A DNA stretch of 33,223 nt from an uncultured Brachyspira sp. (GTDB taxonomy: Bacteria; Spirochaetota; Brachyspiria; Brachyspirales; Brachyspiraceae), in assembly GCF_910578695.1 (NCBI RefSeq), contig NZ_CAJTQJ010000026.1:1-33223 (forward strand). Direction: 5' to 3'. The first letter of the stretch is position 1, and the number at the start of each line of letters is the position of its first letter. The notes beneath the pieces were generated by a model, which was not told the origin of the DNA, made no database searches, and was given only the letters and a program-made list of their open reading frames with translations. The position numbers and the translations under genes were made by a program. Below are positions 31,715-33,223 of this stretch, one piece after another.

Positions 31715-32950
31715 TCATCTCTTACTAGCTTTTAAAGTAATAGTTTTATCATCAAAACTTCTTATTATTATTTGATACCCCATATTTCCAGCTTTTGAAT
31801 TGATATCGACAGCCAAATCTCTGCTGCTTCCTACATAAGTTACAACATATTTGGAAGATTCTCCTGATACTCCTCTATTATAAACACTTTTTAAGCCGCC
31901 TATATTCTTTTTCAAAGCATCTTCAAAACCTATAGCCTCATCAAAATTAAGCCCATTAACATATATAGTATACTCTGTACCATTTTGAACTTCATTCTGC
32001 CATTTTTTTACTATCTGATTAATAAAATCATCTGATAAATAATCTGCCGATTTAACCAAGGCTATGGAATGTGCATCCCTGTCGCTTCCGCCTACACCTC
32101 CAGCCTGATGCGTAGCCCTTGCTATAACAGTATAATCGGATATATTGATTGCTGTGATTGCTACATCGCTTCTATAACTTTTCATAGCTGTACCTTGTAT
32201 AGATGTAAAAAATGATGCATTTGCTTTACCTATTATCGCTATTTGCGCCCCTGTAGCAGCAGCTATTTTTTTTATAGAATCTGATGAATTATAGCTTTTT
32301 GTATCTTCATAAGTAATATTTTCTTTTCTCATTACGCTTTTTAATGATGAACCGCTTACAAATTTAAATCCTTTCTCGCTCATATTTTTTTCTAATTCCA
32401 CATTAAATGATTCGCTAAGCTCTCCTGTTTCATCTGTAACAAGAACAACTATAAGAGGCATATTCTTTCTGTCCATCAATATTCCCATAGCCTGAAGATT
32501 ATCCTGTATCATATCAACACCAACTGTAGCCTCTATTTTAGAATACCAAACAGAACCTGATTTAGCTATATTAATAACTTTATATGATGATATATAGCCT
32601 GTAGTATTATCATATATTTTAGAACTTATAAGTCTGTTATTTTCAACTAAAGTACTGCTTTGAATTATAGAGCCTACAGCCTGTTCTACAGCATTTCTTT
32701 TAGCACTCTCAATAGCTCTCTCTATAGCATTAGCCTCACCTCTTCCATCAGCAGATGAATAGCCTTCTGCAATTATTTTTCTTGTTTTTCCGCCTTTAAA
32801 ATCAGGATTTTTCCAATTATTAACTATTCCAATCTCTCCTGTTTCCTCTCCAACATATACTCCGCTGTTTGGTATATTTTTTGAAGCTGAAGCACAGGAT
32901 ATAAAAAATATAAATATAAATATATATAACTTACTTAGTAAATATTTCAT
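31715..32950 (-). CDS. FlgT/LPP20-like lipoprotein
   Basis: 411 residues. A signal peptide with lipobox FISC predicts a lipoprotein. Residues about 55-150 (IIAEGYSSADGRGEANAIER, AVEQAVGSIIQSSTLVENN, SSKIYDNTTGYISSYKVI) match the pattern of the FlgT N-terminal / LPP20 lipoprotein domain. The middle region (MPLIVVLVTDETGELS ... KIAAATGAQIAIIGKANASF) resembles the alpha/beta domain often following it. The C-terminal domain is alpha/beta, unrecognised. FlgT in Vibrio builds flagellar basal-body rings, but spirochetes keep several such lipoproteins and the role here is unknown. AGAGG lies about 11 bases upstream. Confidence 0.78.
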   Translation of the reverse strand: MKYLLSKLYIFIFIFFISCASASKNIPNSGVYVGEETGEIGIVNNWKNPDFKGGKTRKIIAEGYSSADGRGEANAIERAIESAKRNAVEQAVGSIIQSSTLVENNRLISSKIYDNTTGYISSYKVINIAKSGSVWYSKIEATVGVDMIQDNLQAMGILMDRKNMPLIVVLVTDETGELSESFNVELEKNMSEKGFKFVSGSSLKSVMRKENITYEDTKSYNSSDSIKKIAAATGAQIAIIGKANASFFTSIQGTAMKSYRSDVAITAINISDYTVIARATHQAGGVGGSDRDAHSIALVKSADYLSDDFINQIVKKWQNEVQNGTEYTIYVNGLNFDEAIGFEDALKKNIGGLKSVYNRGVSGESSKYVVTYVGSSRDLAVDINSKAGNMGYQIIIRSFDDKTITLKASKR

Positions 32951-33161
32951 ATTATCATAAACCTCTGTTAATTATAAAAAATTGTCTGCTGTTAAAAAAA
33001 ATATATACAATTTTTATTAATTAAATATAATACTTTCGGCATATATTCTATAATAAAGTTATATTTTTTCAAGAAAGAATTTAATATAAAGAATTGAATT
33101 CATTAAGATTTTTTAATATTGAATAAATAAAGCATAAAATTTTATATTTATTATTACTAAA

Positions 33162-33223
33162 TTAAAGTTTTTCTATCTCATCTAAACTTAAACCTGTAAG
33201 CCTAGATATAAGATTAATATCCA
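33162..33223 (-). CDS. C-terminal end of a probable Rpn / PD-(D/E)XK nuclease (partial)
   Basis: The last 19 codons of a minus-strand gene that enters from the right edge: DINLISRLTGLSLDEIEKL followed by TAA at 33162-33164. This ending (hydrophobic, LTGLS, then EIEKL) is the familiar C-terminus of Rpn-family recombination-promoting nucleases/transposase-like PDDEXK proteins, which are abundant in Brachyspira. The catalytic part is outside the window, so the call rests on a short tail. Confidence 0.55.
   Translation of the reverse strand, partial: DINLISRLTGLSLDEIEKL

Overview
The window is very AT-rich and uses spaced Shine-Dalgarno sites of the AAGGA/GGAGG type. Together the gene set (4Fe-4S-type PurF, class I PurE, a Bat aerotolerance operon, PyrK/PyrDB, an Asn/Lys/Ile-rich proteome, TTAT-rich intergenic repeats) points to an anaerobic spirochete, most likely Brachyspira. 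The genus is inferred from remembered family resemblance, not from a search. No rRNA, tRNA or CRISPR was seen.

Layout. 1-4000: purine genes purF (+), a small membrane protein (+), purC and purE (-), with a repeat-rich intergenic block at 3038-3491 whose outer element is inverted at positions 1-63. 4322-7353: a chemoreceptor (-) and a DUF815-type AAA+ ATPase (+). 7522-11138: two paralogous polytopic GT-C-like glycosyltransferase genes (-) and, between them, the C-terminal scrap of a third. 11246-15540: oppBCDF peptide transporter (-), with oppC and oppD separated by another repeat block. 15864-22972: a long minus-strand operon of one vWA protein, BatC, BatD, BatE, MnmA and two thioredoxin-fold lipoproteins. 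23148-27222 (+): a ferredoxin-like protein, then pyrK, pyrD and a PyrF-PyrE fusion behind an attenuator-like leader. 27303-29771 (-): a rhodanese-CsoR/CstR fusion and a CoA-disulfide reductase-rhodanese protein, probably a persulfide-sensing unit. 29995-31135 (+): two very small proteins (one YjfB-like) and a frameshifted XRE regulator. 31148-33223 (-): QueH, a FlgT/LPP20-like lipoprotein and the tail of a probable Rpn/PD-(D/E)XK nuclease.

Main discovery. Both glycosyltransferase genes begin in pentanucleotide tandem repeats: (CACAG)7 and (CACAA)11 on the coding strand. Each repeat is entered from an ATG with a strong SD and a good sigma70 promoter, but the repeat number puts that ATG out of frame with the body of the gene. 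In both cases one more unit, or two fewer, restores one continuous protein of about 540-548 residues with an N-terminal membrane helix. This is the signature of slipped-strand phase variation of surface glycosylation. Both loci are OFF in this sequence.

Second discovery. A rhodanese domain is fused to a CsoR/CstR-type repressor with the two conserved sensing cysteines, next to a CoADR-rhodanese gene. Palindromes with a shared GTATAT core sit just downstream of the -10 boxes of both genes, which suggests a compact persulfide-responsive circuit in which sulfur-transfer enzyme and sensor are one polypeptide.
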